Shown piece by piece: positions 1 through 7,992 of a stretch of 64,000 nucleotides of DNA (position 1 is the first letter of the stretch; each line of letters opens with the position of its first letter). Source of the stretch: Antribacter gilvus (GTDB lineage: Bacteria; Actinomycetota; Actinomycetes; Actinomycetales; Cellulomonadaceae); contig NZ_QXTH01000007.1 of NCBI RefSeq assembly GCF_003946865.1, positions 1 through 64,000 of the forward strand, in the 5' to 3' direction. A program made the translations under genes and the position numbers. Below the pieces are notes generated by a model. That model ran no database searches. It was not told the origin of the DNA and saw only the letters and a list, made by a program, of their open reading frames with translations.

Positions 1-3
1 CAA

Positions 4-33
4 ACGCTCGGCTGGGATACCCCAGCCGAGCGT
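4..33. terminator. Hairpin terminator
   Basis: A perfect 13-bp stem (arms 4-16 and 21-33, loop ATAC) lies at the left edge, ahead of the first gene. It probably ends a gene lying outside the window on the left. There is no clear T-tract, as is common in high-GC actinobacteria. Confidence 0.7.
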
Positions 34-93
34 CTGCGTGATCTACTGACGACCACGTAGGCCATCAGGTGTTGCGAGGACCCCTAGAAACTG

Positions 94-123
94 CCTCCAC
101 GTCGGGGGCCTTCTGTGTTGTCG
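94..123 (+). repeat. Copy of terminator 3' half
   Basis: These 30 bp are identical to 3724-3753, which form the loop, the 3' arm and the tail of the perfect terminator at 3711-3744. Here the 5' arm is missing, so no hairpin can form. Both copies sit just upstream of an immunity-like gene (138 and 3789), suggesting the genes were shuffled by recombination within a shared terminator. The identity is seen directly; the mechanism is inference. Confidence 0.8.
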
Positions 124-137
124 TGTACGGTGCGCGG

Positions 138-1118
138 ATGCGCTGGTATGCGTGGTATCAAGGCGGGAACATCCACGTCGCGGACCTCGACCGCAGCCCG
201 GCCGACGGCAGTCTGCTGACGATGCACGTCGTCGTGCCGCTGCCCGCCGATCACCGGGATTGGTCGGAGGTGTACGTCGCCGCCGTGCCTGATGGTGAGG
301 CTGTCGTGTACGTCGCGTGCAACGCGGTCCGCCGGCTCAACCTCCACGGGACCGTGGTCTGGTCCTATGACCTGGGGTCCGGTGGAAACGAGGGCGCAGC
401 CGTGGCTGTGAGCCCTGACGCCGACGTGGTCTGGGTGTGGGCCTCCCAGATGACGGACGACGGCTGCGACCGCCTTCTTGTCCTTGACGCGGCCAGCGGT
501 GGCCTTCTCGACCAGGCGGACCTGTGGTCCGTCGGGTACGGGGGCGGGTTCTTCGCGCACCCGGACGGTACGGTCATCGTGTCCGTCGGCCAGGGCCAGT
601 GCGGCCCGGCCAACTTCCAGGCGCGGTTCGACGGCGGTTTGCTGGTGGTCGAGGAGTTGATCGGGCCGCTGCGGGACCAGCGGTGGCTGGTGGCGTTGTC
701 CCCGGAAGGCACCCGGCTGGTGGCGTTCCCGGACTGGGCGTGGGGCGAGCTCCTGGTACATGCCTGGCCGGGTGGCGAGTTGCTGACGTCGTTCAAGGCG
801 GCAGACCTGCTGCCGGATCAGCACCGCTCGGATGAACCGACGTTCGAGTGGACGACGGGCTTCCTGAACAACGGCCAACTCCTCACGACGATCGAAGTCG
901 ATCAGAAGGCTCTGCTGGTCCGGGTCGACCTGGAATCGGGTGCCTCTTCGGTGATCGGCGAACCGTTCGCGACGCCTCGGGGCCACACGCTGGGCGACGG
1001 CACCTGGATCGCGGCCGATGAGTGGAAGGACAGAAGCGGCCCCCGGCGCCTTCGCCGGTTTCAGTTGGACCGCTCCGGTGAGGATCTCTGGCCCGGACTG
1101 GCAGGATGCGCCGGGTGA
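138..1118 (+). CDS. Beta-propeller-like protein, paralogue of the gene at 9044
   Basis: Predicted 326-residue soluble protein without signal peptide or membrane segment. It is rich in aromatic/Gly/Asp strands of the WD40/propeller kind (VVWSYDLGSGG, VVWVWASQM, TFEWTTGFLNNGQLL). The start at 138 was chosen because MRWYxWxQGGNIHVADL is shared with the paralogue at 9044-9989, which is collinear over nearly its whole length. The last ~12 residues differ. It overlaps the next gene by 13 bp, so the two are probably co-translated. Position in an island of immunity-like genes suggests an immunity or binding role. No catalytic motif is visible and function is unknown. Confidence 0.75.
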   Translation: MRWYAWYQGGNIHVADLDRSPADGSLLTMHVVVPLPADHRDWSEVYVAAVPDGEAVVYVACNAVRRLNLHGTVVWSYDLGSGGNEGAAVAVSPDADVVWVWASQMTDDGCDRLLVLDAASGGLLDQADLWSVGYGGGFFAHPDGTVIVSVGQGQCGPANFQARFDGGLLVVEELIGPLRDQRWLVALSPEGTRLVAFPDWAWGELLVHAWPGGELLTSFKAADLLPDQHRSDEPTFEWTTGFLNNGQLLTTIEVDQKALLVRVDLESGASSVIGEPFATPRGHTLGDGTWIAADEWKDRSGPRRLRRFQLDRSGEDLWPGLAGCAG

Positions 1119-1846
1119 CACCTCGTCTGCTGGCCGCGCTGGACGCCGTCGACCGCACGTTCGGTCGATTCACGTGCGCGGCTGACAACCCGTGCACCCA
1201 CTGCTACGGCGATGACGGGATTCCCGAGCTCACCGTCCCGGGCGTGCTGCTTGGACCGGACCTGCTTGGCTCGCTGACCTACCGGACACCAAGCATGTTC
1301 GAGGATCACGCGGCGATGGTTCGCAGGATCCTGCCGCAGATGGCTCGCGGTCTGGCCGACGGGACGGTTCACACCTTCTGGCCCGCAGACCACTGCCTGG
1401 CTCGCACCCGCTGGCGCGGATGGCCGGACGACCAGGCCCGCGTCATCAGTGAGGTGTTCGACGCGTGGTGGGAGGACCTCGTCACGGCCCCCGAGCCGCT
1501 GCATCCCGTCTCTCAGGCGTTCGCGACCTATGCCGCCGTGAGCGGTGACCTCGCCCGCGCCCTCGCCTCCTGGCCCGACGACGACGTCGCGAACCGGCAC
1601 TTCGTGGCGGTCAGCCGTGAGTGGCTCGACGACCTCATCGTCGACGACGACCCCATCGACGTCCTGCCCTTCGAATCAGAGCCGACAGTCGCGGAGATCA
1701 TGTCCGCCTGGTACGTGACAACGGGTGCCGACCGGCTCCGGGGTACAGACGGCGCGCTTGCGGACCTGGCGGCCCTGCTCGGTCTGCCCTACGACGAACG
1801 CATGAGCCGGCTCTACGGAGCCGCTCCGGCCGACGCACCCACCTGA
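1106..1846 (+). CDS. Conserved hypothetical protein (immunity-like)
   Basis: A 246-residue acidic, mostly helical protein with a conserved-looking cysteine cluster near the N-terminus (CAADNPCTHCYG, residues ~30-42) that could bind a metal. The general layout (Cys-x2-Cys motif, then ITPRLL/LADG helices, then WP-rich tail) resembles an uncharacterised actinobacterial family seen beside polymorphic toxin immunity genes; this is recall, not a search. Its start overlaps the end of the propeller gene by 13 bp, implying one transcript. No signal peptide or catalytic motif is seen. Confidence 0.65.
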   Translation: MRRVTPRLLAALDAVDRTFGRFTCAADNPCTHCYGDDGIPELTVPGVLLGPDLLGSLTYRTPSMFEDHAAMVRRILPQMARGLADGTVHTFWPADHCLARTRWRGWPDDQARVISEVFDAWWEDLVTAPEPLHPVSQAFATYAAVSGDLARALASWPDDDVANRHFVAVSREWLDDLIVDDDPIDVLPFESEPTVAEIMSAWYVTTGADRLRGTDGALADLAALLGLPYDERMSRLYGAAPADAPT

Positions 1847-1917
1847 CGGAAGGTTGGGGTCGCTCGCGACATGGCAACCGCAGCGTTCGATCGGCGGGCA
1901 CGCGGGGCGAGTAGGTT

Positions 1918-2577
1918 GTGCCGGTGATCCTGCTCTCGGCTATCCCGGACGCTCCGTGGCTACCGCCGCTGGGCCGCGCGGAGGTCTACCTTGCCGAACA
2001 CGGGGACCGGGCTCCGGAGCCCGTGAGCATCGTGCGGCTGCTCGTCGCCTCACCGCACGGGGCGATCTTCTGCGTGCCCCGCTCAGGCGGGCGTCCGGGT
2101 CTCGACCTGCCCGCGGCGATCGTGGCCGACGACGAACCACTGTCGGCCGCGCTGAACCGTCTCCTCCACACCGTCTTCGGAACGACAGCGCCGATTCGGG
2201 CGCTCGGGCATATCCGCAACACCGTCCCTCTGGACTCCACCTACGAGTGGCCGACACCGATCGCGCACTTCACTGTCCACCAGGCCATGACCACCCTCGA
2301 GCCGGTCCTGGACGGCACCTGACTCCGGAGGAACGAGGCCGTCGACCACCTGTCGGACCGGCACTGGTGGCCGATCGTCACGATGTGGCGCGAACGCCGC
2401 TACCTGGCAGACGTCGAAAGCCGAGCGAACGCCGTCGTCGACCACGCCGCAGACGAGGGATGGCTCACGTACCTCGAGTCCGAGGAGTCCGACCAGACAC
2501 CGCTCCAGAAATCGGTCAACGCCCTGGCCCGGGATTTGCGCATCGTGCACCATCCCGACGACGGGTGCTGTTCATGA
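1918..2577 (+). pseudogene. Broken Nudix-like protein gene
   Basis: Frame 1 opens at GTG 1918 and encodes 134 residues with a degenerate Nudix fold (VRLLVASPHGAIFCVP, then LGHIRNTVP and YEWPTPIAHF). The consensus Nudix box glutamates are missing. A TGA at 2320-2322 stops it just before the Trp expected in the family's DGTW motif, yet the same frame continues through LSDRHWWPIV, which is the usual family C-terminus, to a stop at 2577. Between them the +2 frame reads LTPEE, so small compensating indels are likely. It could instead be two genes (1918-2322 and ~2383-2577), but loss of function is the simpler reading. Confidence 0.5.
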
Positions 2578-2667
2578 CGCTCCGAGCCCCGACCTGGCGC
2601 AGCTCATCGGCCGACTCGTCTCGGCTGATCCGGTTGTGTCTGCCTCGGCCGCAGATCAGTGCCGACA

Positions 2668-2870
2668 TGTCGCGATCGTCCGCATCCCACGTGGAATCGA
2701 CGAACCGTTCCGGACCCGGCCATCCCGGACTTGTTTGCGGACCGTCCCAGTACCCGATGAGGATCAGCCCCGAGGATCGAGCCACCGCCACTCCCCTCCG
2801 CGCCGAAGATCACGATCATCCCTGGTTCAGGCCGGGCAATGAACCACGACACGGGATCTCCACCCGTCCT
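2668..2870 (-). pseudogene. Truncated copy of the 7240-7442 gene junction
   Basis: About 200 bp nearly identical to 7240-7442, covering the last ~27 codons of one gene (7366-7926) and the first ~40 codons of the next (6991-7359), on the same strand. The encoded start LIGYWDGPQTSPGWPGPERF is preserved, but after the codons for DADDRDM the sequence diverges into unrelated bases. The rest of both genes is absent. It is a dead duplicate left by recombination. The surrounding 2578-2926 otherwise contains only the HigBA promoter. Confidence 0.85.
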
Positions 2871-2872
2871 GT

Positions 2873-2894
2873 CGGAGCCCAGGTCTTGACCGAG
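2873..2894 (+). repeat. 22-bp repeat matching 10061-10082 inverted
   Basis: Bases 2873-2894 are the exact reverse complement of 10061-10082. The copy lies at the right end of the truncated duplicate and contains the TTGACC hexamer that may serve as the toxin gene's -35 box. It may mark a recombination joint. Confidence 0.7.
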
Positions 2895-2914
2895 ACAATG
2901 GTAGAGGATTTACT
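2886..2914 (+). promoter_or_regulatory. Putative promoter of higBA
   Basis: TTGACC (2886-2891) and TTTACT (2909-2914) are separated by 17 bp. The region is unusually AT-rich for this genome. Transcription would begin around 2921-2927, almost at the TTG start codon, so the toxin message would have almost no leader. Confidence 0.4.
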
Positions 2915-2926
2915 ACACTCGCAGGA

Positions 2927-3298
2927 TTGGAAGAGTGGGAGATCCGGGTCACCGACGAGTTCCTGGCGTGGTTCGCCACGCTGGATGACACATCGCAGGC
3001 CCTTGTCTCTGACGCGATCGACCGGCTGAGCGACGCCGGGCCTCAGCTCGGCCGACCGCTGGTCGACCGCATCACCGGCTCACAGGTGCACGACATGAAG
3101 GAGCTTCGGCCCGCTTCGACAGGCCGGAGCGAGGTGCGGGTGCTGTTCGCGTTCGATCCGTGGCGATCGGCGATCCTGCTGGTCGGCGGCGACAAGTCCG
3201 GCGCATGGTCGGCGTGGTACCGCATCGCAATCCCCAAGGCCGAAGAACTGTACGCGGCGTACCTCAGGGAACGTGAGGAAGAGGAGGGCAAGCCATGA
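2927..3298 (+). CDS. higB: HigB/RelE-type toxin
   Basis: A 123-residue phage Gp49-like toxin of the RelE superfamily, which cleaves mRNA on ribosomes. Visible signatures are WEIRVTDEFLAWFATL near the N-terminus, the long central segment VHDMKELRPAS and the strand EVRVLFAFDP with the basic/aromatic C-terminal residues (WYRIAIPKAEELYAAYL) typical of the family. The only sensible start is TTG at 2927, since in-frame ATG codons come too late; no good ribosome-binding site precedes it. The stop overlaps the antitoxin ATG (ATGA at 3295-3298), so the two are translationally coupled with the toxin first, the HigBA order. Confidence 0.85.
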   Translation: MEEWEIRVTDEFLAWFATLDDTSQALVSDAIDRLSDAGPQLGRPLVDRITGSQVHDMKELRPASTGRSEVRVLFAFDPWRSAILLVGGDKSGAWSAWYRIAIPKAEELYAAYLREREEEEGKP

Positions 3299-3618
3299 CG
3301 ACGAAGAAGTGGTCCGACGTCCGCCCTGGCATCGTCGAGCGGCTGGGCGAGCAGGCGCTCGACCAGGCACACGAACGCAACCAGGCGTACATCGACGGAC
3401 ACCGGCTCGCCCAGCGGCGCGCAGAGCTCGGCCTGACCCAGCAGGACGTCGCCGACCGGATGGGCATCACCAAGAGCCGCGTGTCCCAGATCGAACGAGG
3501 CGAAGTCTCGACGTTCGCCGTTGTCACCCGCTACGTCGAGGCGCTCGGCGGCACAGTCCAGATCACCGCTGTGTTCGGCGACGACATGTACCTCCTGCGG
3601 GGCACCCACGCAGCCTGA
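3295..3618 (+). CDS. higA: HigA-type antitoxin, XRE helix-turn-helix
   Basis: A 107-residue protein with an XRE HTH at residues ~45-85 (RRAELGLTQQDVADRMGIT, then SRVSQIERGE). The N-terminal helical region probably wraps the toxin. Expected to neutralise HigB and repress the shared promoter. It is encoded directly after and overlapping the toxin by 4 bp. The operon is closed by the perfect hairpin at 3711-3744. The family assignment is firm from the HTH and the partner gene. Confidence 0.87.
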   Translation: MTTKKWSDVRPGIVERLGEQALDQAHERNQAYIDGHRLAQRRAELGLTQQDVADRMGITKSRVSQIERGEVSTFAVVTRYVEALGGTVQITAVFGDDMYLLRGTHAA

Positions 3619-3710
3619 CATCTCCGCAGGTCACGCCGCTTTCGCCAGCTCGTAAGGGCGTGAGGATACCTGCAAGGTCCCCCTCCGGACACTCGTTGAG
3701 ACAGCGACTC

Positions 3711-3744
3711 AGAAGGCCCCCGACCTCCACGTCGGGGGCCTTCT
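3711..3744. terminator. Strong hairpin terminator after higBA
   Basis: A perfect 14-bp stem (3711-3724 with 3731-3744, loop CTCCAC) followed by TGTGTTGT. It ends the toxin-antitoxin operon. Its loop, 3' arm and tail are repeated exactly at 94-123. Confidence 0.85.
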
Positions 3745-3788
3745 GTGTTGTCGGGTTGGCCGCCAACCCGGGCTGCGGAGGGTGTTGC

Positions 3789-5036
3789 ATGGGTTCGCTT
3801 CGGGAGTTCGAGACCTGGGAGCCGCTGCTGCGTGCAGTGCGGGCGCAGAATCCCGCCGTCGCACGTTGGGCGGGGGCCGTCGGACGTGGTGGCGCGGTCG
3901 TGCCCCGCGCCGACGACGTCACGGACCTCGACCGTGCCGAGCTGGACAGCGCGCTGCTGCAAGTGCAGGACGCTCTGCGCACGGACGGGCTGTGGACGGT
4001 GAGCTTCTCGGTGCAGTACGAGGACGACGGGCGTGCCGAGGTGCGACTCGCACCGGCCTCGGTGGATCAGGTGTTCTCGGTTCCCGGGCTGAACCCGACG
4101 AGCGCCGAGCTTGTACTCGTCGACGGTGCGCGTCCCGAACCGGTTCGCTGTCAGCCGCAGGCCTACCCGGCCAGAACGGCGCCGTCGTCCGACCCTGACC
4201 GACTCGAGCAGGTCCTGCGGGAGCGGCTGCCCGACGCCGTCGGGGCGACCGACGCCGAGATCGCCGCGACCGAGCACCGGCTTGGCATCGCCCTGCCCGA
4301 TGAGCTCAAAGCCGTGTACCGCGTCACGAACGCCGAGCACGGCGGCGACTGGGACCGGTATGCCCGTGAGGCCGAAGTGCTGGGCTTCGTCCTGCGCCCC
4401 CTGGAGGAGCTGCACTTCACCGACACGACCGACCGAGGTCTCTCGTTCGAGGACGCCGCCACCGTGGCAGTGACAACCTCACCTTCGGACGCCGTCCAGG
4501 TCCTCATCACCTCCCCCGGCTGGCTCGTGATCGGCGACCTGTCCGACGGCTCAGGAGTACCACTCTGCCTCGACCTCACCCCCGGCCCTGTCGAGGACGA
4601 CAGCGTCCGGGAGCCCGGCAGAAAGCCACCCGCCGTCGTGCTGGTCAACTCCGCCGACGGCTGGGAGATCCAACGGGCTGCGGGCGCAGACCTCGAGGTG
4701 CTCCAGATCGGCTGGCTGGACACCGAACCGACGGACCTGGCACCCCTCATCGGCCTGCCCAGGCTCCGCACCCTGACCGCGATGCCCGGCAAGATCGCCG
4801 ACCCGCTCGTCATCGCAAAGCTCACCGGCCTCGAGTACCTGAGGATCGGGCTCGACGAGTGGGAAGCCCTCGTCGCCGCCGACGCCGTCCCACCCTCGCT
4901 GCTCGCCGCAGGAATCTCGCGCTACGACAACTCCTCCACCCGGGCGCGCAACATGTTCGACGCACTACGCAGCCGGTCCGACATCGCACCCCAGGACGCC
5001 GCACGCCGCACCATTGCCGGCCGGCTCACCCTCTGA
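3789..5036 (+). CDS. SMI1/KNR4-family immunity-like protein
   Basis: A 415-residue cytoplasmic protein. The central segment (residues ~150-290) carries the SMI1/KNR4 (SUKH) pattern: an N-terminal helix (LEQVLRERLPDAVGATDAEIAATEHRLGIALP...YRVTNAEHGGD) followed by alternating strands with GWLVIGDLSDGSGVPLCLDL. SUKH domains commonly neutralise nuclease toxins of contact-dependent and polymorphic systems. The final ~110 residues have an LRR-like rhythm (LAPLIGLPRLRTL, IAKLTGLEYLRIG). The start at 3789 follows GGAGGG at a suitable distance. It stands alone between the terminator and a gene-poor stretch; no matching toxin gene is present in the window. Confidence 0.8.
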   Translation: MGSLREFETWEPLLRAVRAQNPAVARWAGAVGRGGAVVPRADDVTDLDRAELDSALLQVQDALRTDGLWTVSFSVQYEDDGRAEVRLAPASVDQVFSVPGLNPTSAELVLVDGARPEPVRCQPQAYPARTAPSSDPDRLEQVLRERLPDAVGATDAEIAATEHRLGIALPDELKAVYRVTNAEHGGDWDRYAREAEVLGFVLRPLEELHFTDTTDRGLSFEDAATVAVTTSPSDAVQVLITSPGWLVIGDLSDGSGVPLCLDLTPGPVEDDSVREPGRKPPAVVLVNSADGWEIQRAAGADLEVLQIGWLDTEPTDLAPLIGLPRLRTLTAMPGKIADPLVIAKLTGLEYLRIGLDEWEALVAADAVPPSLLAAGISRYDNSSTRARNMFDALRSRSDIAPQDAARRTIAGRLTL

Positions 5037-5330
5037 GCGCACACGCGGACCGACCTGCTGCTGGTGGCGTTCAGCCTCAGCCTCGACCCACGGCTGAAGA
5101 CCAGATCGAGGTGCGACAACGGTCGGGGCGCTCGGACCTGAACTCCCCCGCCAGGATCCGACGCTGGATCGTCGCCCCAGACACGCCGATCGGCTCAGCC
5201 ATCTGCGTCGGCGTCACCGACGGACTCCAACGCATCCACATCGTGAGGGTAGCCAAGTGAGATAGACGTGGCAGCAGCGCCAACCTCTACGATGCGGACG
5301 TGACCGACGACGCCAATCGAGGCCCTCGGA
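5037..5330. other. Intergenic stretch, possible decayed HTH fragment
   Basis: About 290 bp without a convincing gene. On the minus strand around 5110-5200 a short reading frame encodes GVSGATIQRRILAGEF, reminiscent of an excisionase/MerR-type helix-turn-helix, but it lacks a supporting start and context. It may be a remnant of a mobile element. Otherwise nothing is recognised. Confidence 0.25.
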
Positions 5331-6050
5331 TCAGAATGGCGGCGGATCCCCCGGGTCATCAAAGACTTTTCGCTCACGTCGTCTGCGGGGAAGAAAATTG
5401 ATCCCACCCTCGTATTGCGATAGCCAGACATTCCTCGCGGCCTCAGCAAGGAAGCAATAGCTCACATCAAAGTAGTCCGTAGCTCCGAAACTTGGAACAA
5501 CATCGATAAGGTGGGAGCCTTCGACGTAGAGCTCCGCACCAACCGCAGGCCAACCCCAATCCCCCAGCCGGAGTCGATGTCCGTCGATCCGAAGTTTCTC
5601 CAGTTCCCGCCGGGGAACGCGGCGCGCACGCGCCGAGAAGGGCGGATCCATGGCCGCTTCACACAGAGTCATCTCGAACAGAAAGTCAGCGACCGTCCTT
5701 TCGGTGTCCACCCAGGGACCTCCAGACTCAACATAGACAGTAGAATCGTGCATCGAATCCGGGTAAGACCATGTAATTCCGCCTTGGTTCTCGATCCAGA
5801 AGGTCACAAACCCAGCGTCGGACCGGAGTGCGGCCGGCTCAACTGCAATATTGAACCTGACCACAGGCTCAGACCAGCATTCAACCAGCCGCCACCAGTC
5901 CGCGAGATCTTTGTGAAGTCGGCCTTCGGTCGTCACACCGCTGCCTTGCACCCTGTCCGGCTCGCCGTACCAGCGGGAGAGGAATGAACCTAGCCGATCG
6001 ATCAATTCGAGTTCCCCTCGTATGAGCTCTTCGCTCGATCCGTGCTGCAC
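5331..6050 (-). CDS. Hypothetical protein, immunity-like
   Basis: A 239-residue soluble protein with many Trp and aromatic residues (LADWWRLVECWSEPVVRFN, GGITWSYPDSM, GDWGWPAVGAEL). The C-terminus is Arg/Pro rich. Base composition is clearly lower in G+C than the neighbouring chromosome, pointing to recent acquisition. The start is taken as GTG at 6050. It lies immediately downstream of, and overlaps the expected reading of, the broken DUF5959-like gene, so the two were probably one operon. Family not recognised with confidence; it may be a large-fold immunity protein. Confidence 0.55.
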   Translation of the reverse strand: MQHGSSEELIRGELELIDRLGSFLSRWYGEPDRVQGSGVTTEGRLHKDLADWWRLVECWSEPVVRFNIAVEPAALRSDAGFVTFWIENQGGITWSYPDSMHDSTVYVESGGPWVDTERTVADFLFEMTLCEAAMDPPFSARARRVPRRELEKLRIDGHRLRLGDWGWPAVGAELYVEGSHLIDVVPSFGATDYFDVSYCFLAEAARNVWLSQYEGGINFLPRRRRERKVFDDPGDPPPF

Positions 6051-6059
6051 CGAACAAGG

Positions 6060-6458
6060 TCAGTCCGATTTCCGTTCTATCGCATTGAACGCGAGCTCGA
6101 GATTCTGGTAGGCCTGGTCGAACCACCCGTCAGTCAGCTCGGCCGAGGCCGATACCAACACATCCTCGTGGACGACCTTTACCCAGGCGGCACCCCAATC
6201 AGCATGGGTGATCTCGAGGGCCGTCGCCCGTTACCACTTCCGCCACGAAACGTCCCGCCCGGCGTCGAGCGAGTCGAGAGCAGACTGCCAGCTCTCAAGA
6301 TCATCAACACCGATCGACGTGGGCGCCTTGCCCCGAACGAATCCAGTGCCAATGACAATTTCACTGTGCAATGAAATCGCGCTCTCGCGACCGGTGACCC
6401 GAACAACCAGTCTCTCGGAGAATTCGATCAGGTTGAACGTGGCGCCCGGACCTTCCAT
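6060..6458 (-). pseudogene. DUF5959-like gene with an in-frame stop
   Basis: One reading frame of 133 codons from ATG 6458 (preceded by GAGGTGA) to TGA at 6060-6062 is interrupted by TAA at 6231-6233. The first part encodes FNLIEFSERLVVRVTGRES...SWQSALDSLDAGRDVSW, and the second continues in the same frame with RATALEITHADWGAAWVKV and a Trp-containing C-terminal helix. Together they match the remembered DUF5959 layout, a small actinobacterial domain. Because frame is retained on both sides, a single nonsense change (or stop-codon readthrough) explains it. The gene has lower G+C content than the rest of the window. Confidence 0.65.
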
Positions 6459-6509
6459 TCGATCACCTCAACCCTAGGGCCACCTGTAGCACTTCATTAC
6501 TTCCGGCGT

Positions 6510-6947
6510 CTATCCGGCTGGGTCCGGTTCGTCGTTCACCTCATCCGGCAGGACGAGGCGTCCATTCCGAACGGTCCGTAGGTCCACCCGGTCGAAGCCG
6601 ACCGCCCGCCACAGCGCATGCGCTGCCGCATATCGCACGTCCCCCAGGTGGGTGTCGACGAGAGTCTCCCGGATCTCCACAACCACCGCGTCGAAGAAGA
6701 AGCCGTTCAACTCGTCGAGCGCAAGCCGCACACCGTCCAGCGCCTCGGCAACGTAGACGGGATCCATCGACGACGACTTGGCGAACGGCCCGTACGCCTC
6801 GATGTTCCACGAGAACGGGGCGGCTCCGGCCGTGACCGCGTTCGTGGACGACGGTCGAGCTGCAACCGTCACCTCCGCGTAGTGAACTCTTCCCTTGTCC
6901 ACGCTTGTCAGCCTGTAGCGGCCGACACGAAACCCATCCCTCTGCAT
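6510..6947 (-). CDS. Hypothetical protein
   Basis: A predicted 145-residue protein with an antiparallel strand pattern and a helix-rich centre (ALDGVRLALDELN), then VVVEIRETLVDTHLGDVRYAAAHALWRAVG. ATG 6947 is chosen; TTG 6959 is an alternative, closer to the GAGGAG sequence. It is encoded just downstream of the 6991-7359 gene in the same direction and probably in the same transcript. Not assigned to a known family; position suggests membership of the immunity-like island. Confidence 0.5.
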   Translation of the reverse strand: MQRDGFRVGRYRLTSVDKGRVHYAEVTVAARPSSTNAVTAGAAPFSWNIEAYGPFAKSSSMDPVYVAEALDGVRLALDELNGFFFDAVVVEIRETLVDTHLGDVRYAAAHALWRAVGFDRVDLRTVRNGRLVLPDEVNDEPDPAG

Positions 6948-6990
6948 GATTCCGCTCAACGTGGCGCATCCGTCTCCTCGGTAGCGGCCG

Positions 6991-7359
6991 TCACTGAGCG
7001 CGCCACCACTGCTCGTCGCGATCGGTAGTCTCCAGCCCTTCGATCCGGGATCGAACATGCTCAACGAACCGGGCAGGCAACCGGACCCCATGCTCGACCA
7101 GGTAGTGCCGCAGCCCTTCCGGCCAGACAAAGCTGCCGTCGGTCAGTTCGAGCGTTCCGTTCCTCTGACCGCAAAACCGACAGTCCGAGTACCCCATGCA
7201 GGCGCGCACAACATGGCCTCCACCCAGATAGTCGGCCACCATGTCGCGATCGTCCGCATCCCACGTGGAATCGACGAACCGTTCCGGACCCGGCCATCCC
7301 GGACTTGTTTGCGGACCGTCCCAGTACCCGATGAGGACCAGCCCCGAGGGTCGAGCCAC
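6991..7359 (-). CDS. Conserved hypothetical with Cys motif (immunity-like)
   Basis: A 122-residue protein beginning with VLIGYWDGPQTSPGWP and containing MGYSDCRFCGQRNGTLELTD (residues ~55-74), whose paired cysteines could bind a metal. These are followed by the conserved-looking FVWPEGLRHYLVEHGVRLP. I recall this pattern from a widespread uncharacterised bacterial family. GTG 7359 follows GGAGGTGA at the end of the upstream gene, so translation is coupled. The first 40 codons are duplicated in the dead copy at 2668-2870. Confidence 0.7.
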   Translation of the reverse strand: MARPSGLVLIGYWDGPQTSPGWPGPERFVDSTWDADDRDMVADYLGGGHVVRACMGYSDCRFCGQRNGTLELTDGSFVWPEGLRHYLVEHGVRLPARFVEHVRSRIEGLETTDRDEQWWRAQ

Positions 7360-7365
7360 CGCCAG

Positions 7366-7926
7366 TCACCTCCGTCGAAGATCGCGATCATCCCTGGTTC
7401 TGGCCGGGCAGTGCACCACGACACGGGATCCCCGCCCGTCCTGCAGGATTTCGCGGTCCAGATCCCGGACACTCTCGGCTCCGCCAATATCAATTCCCAG
7501 AGTGGAGAGAGCGTCCAACACCAAGACTCGACCGCCGGCAAACAGGACAACGGCCGCCCTCGCTCGATTCCGCAGCAAGTCCGACGCATCGTCCAGGTAC
7601 AGTGAAATGCTCTCCAAGCGCCGTGGAATCGGCTCCCCAAGAACCATCCAACCCAGATCAACAAACATTGGAGACAGTTCGTCCAACATTTCTTCGGGCA
7701 AATCTACATCGGCTACGTTCCCGAAAACAAGCTGACCAGAATACCCGTCCGCGCGAAACTCGATAAACCTGGTCCCGTCTCCCAAGTAGATCTTGGTCGG
7801 ATAGCCAACAACCGAAGCAGGTTGACGATCGCTGTCAAGAAACCCGGGGACCAGCACCGATTCAACAGTATCAACTGGTCCAAAGTAGCCTGACCAAGTG
7901 CGACCTTCATTCGCACGCATCTCCAC
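7366..7926 (-). CDS. Hypothetical protein, immunity-like
   Basis: A 186-residue protein, GTG start at 7926, with no signal peptide. It has beta-rich central strands (TKIYLGDGTRFIEFRADGYSG, VVLFAGGRVLVLDAL) and a predicted helix LPEEMLDELSPMF. Its final codons contain the ribosome-binding site for the next gene (6991-7359), 6 bp downstream. Composition is less G+C rich than the chromosome. Its last ~27 codons are present again in the truncated copy at 2668-2870. Family not recognised. Confidence 0.6.
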   Translation of the reverse strand: MEMRANEGRTWSGYFGPVDTVESVLVPGFLDSDRQPASVVGYPTKIYLGDGTRFIEFRADGYSGQLVFGNVADVDLPEEMLDELSPMFVDLGWMVLGEPIPRRLESISLYLDDASDLLRNRARAAVVLFAGGRVLVLDALSTLGIDIGGAESVRDLDREILQDGRGSRVVVHCPARTRDDRDLRRR

Positions 7927-7992
7927 CCCTGCCCCGACGTTGGTCCAGCATCTGACACATCAGGCCCGTACAGCACGACAATCTGCCGTCGG

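Noticed and set aside
5077-5283. Small minus-strand frame with HTH-like GVSGATIQRR
   Set aside because: Only ~15 residues look like an HTH, with no supporting start or neighbour; noted as a possible remnant, not a gene.
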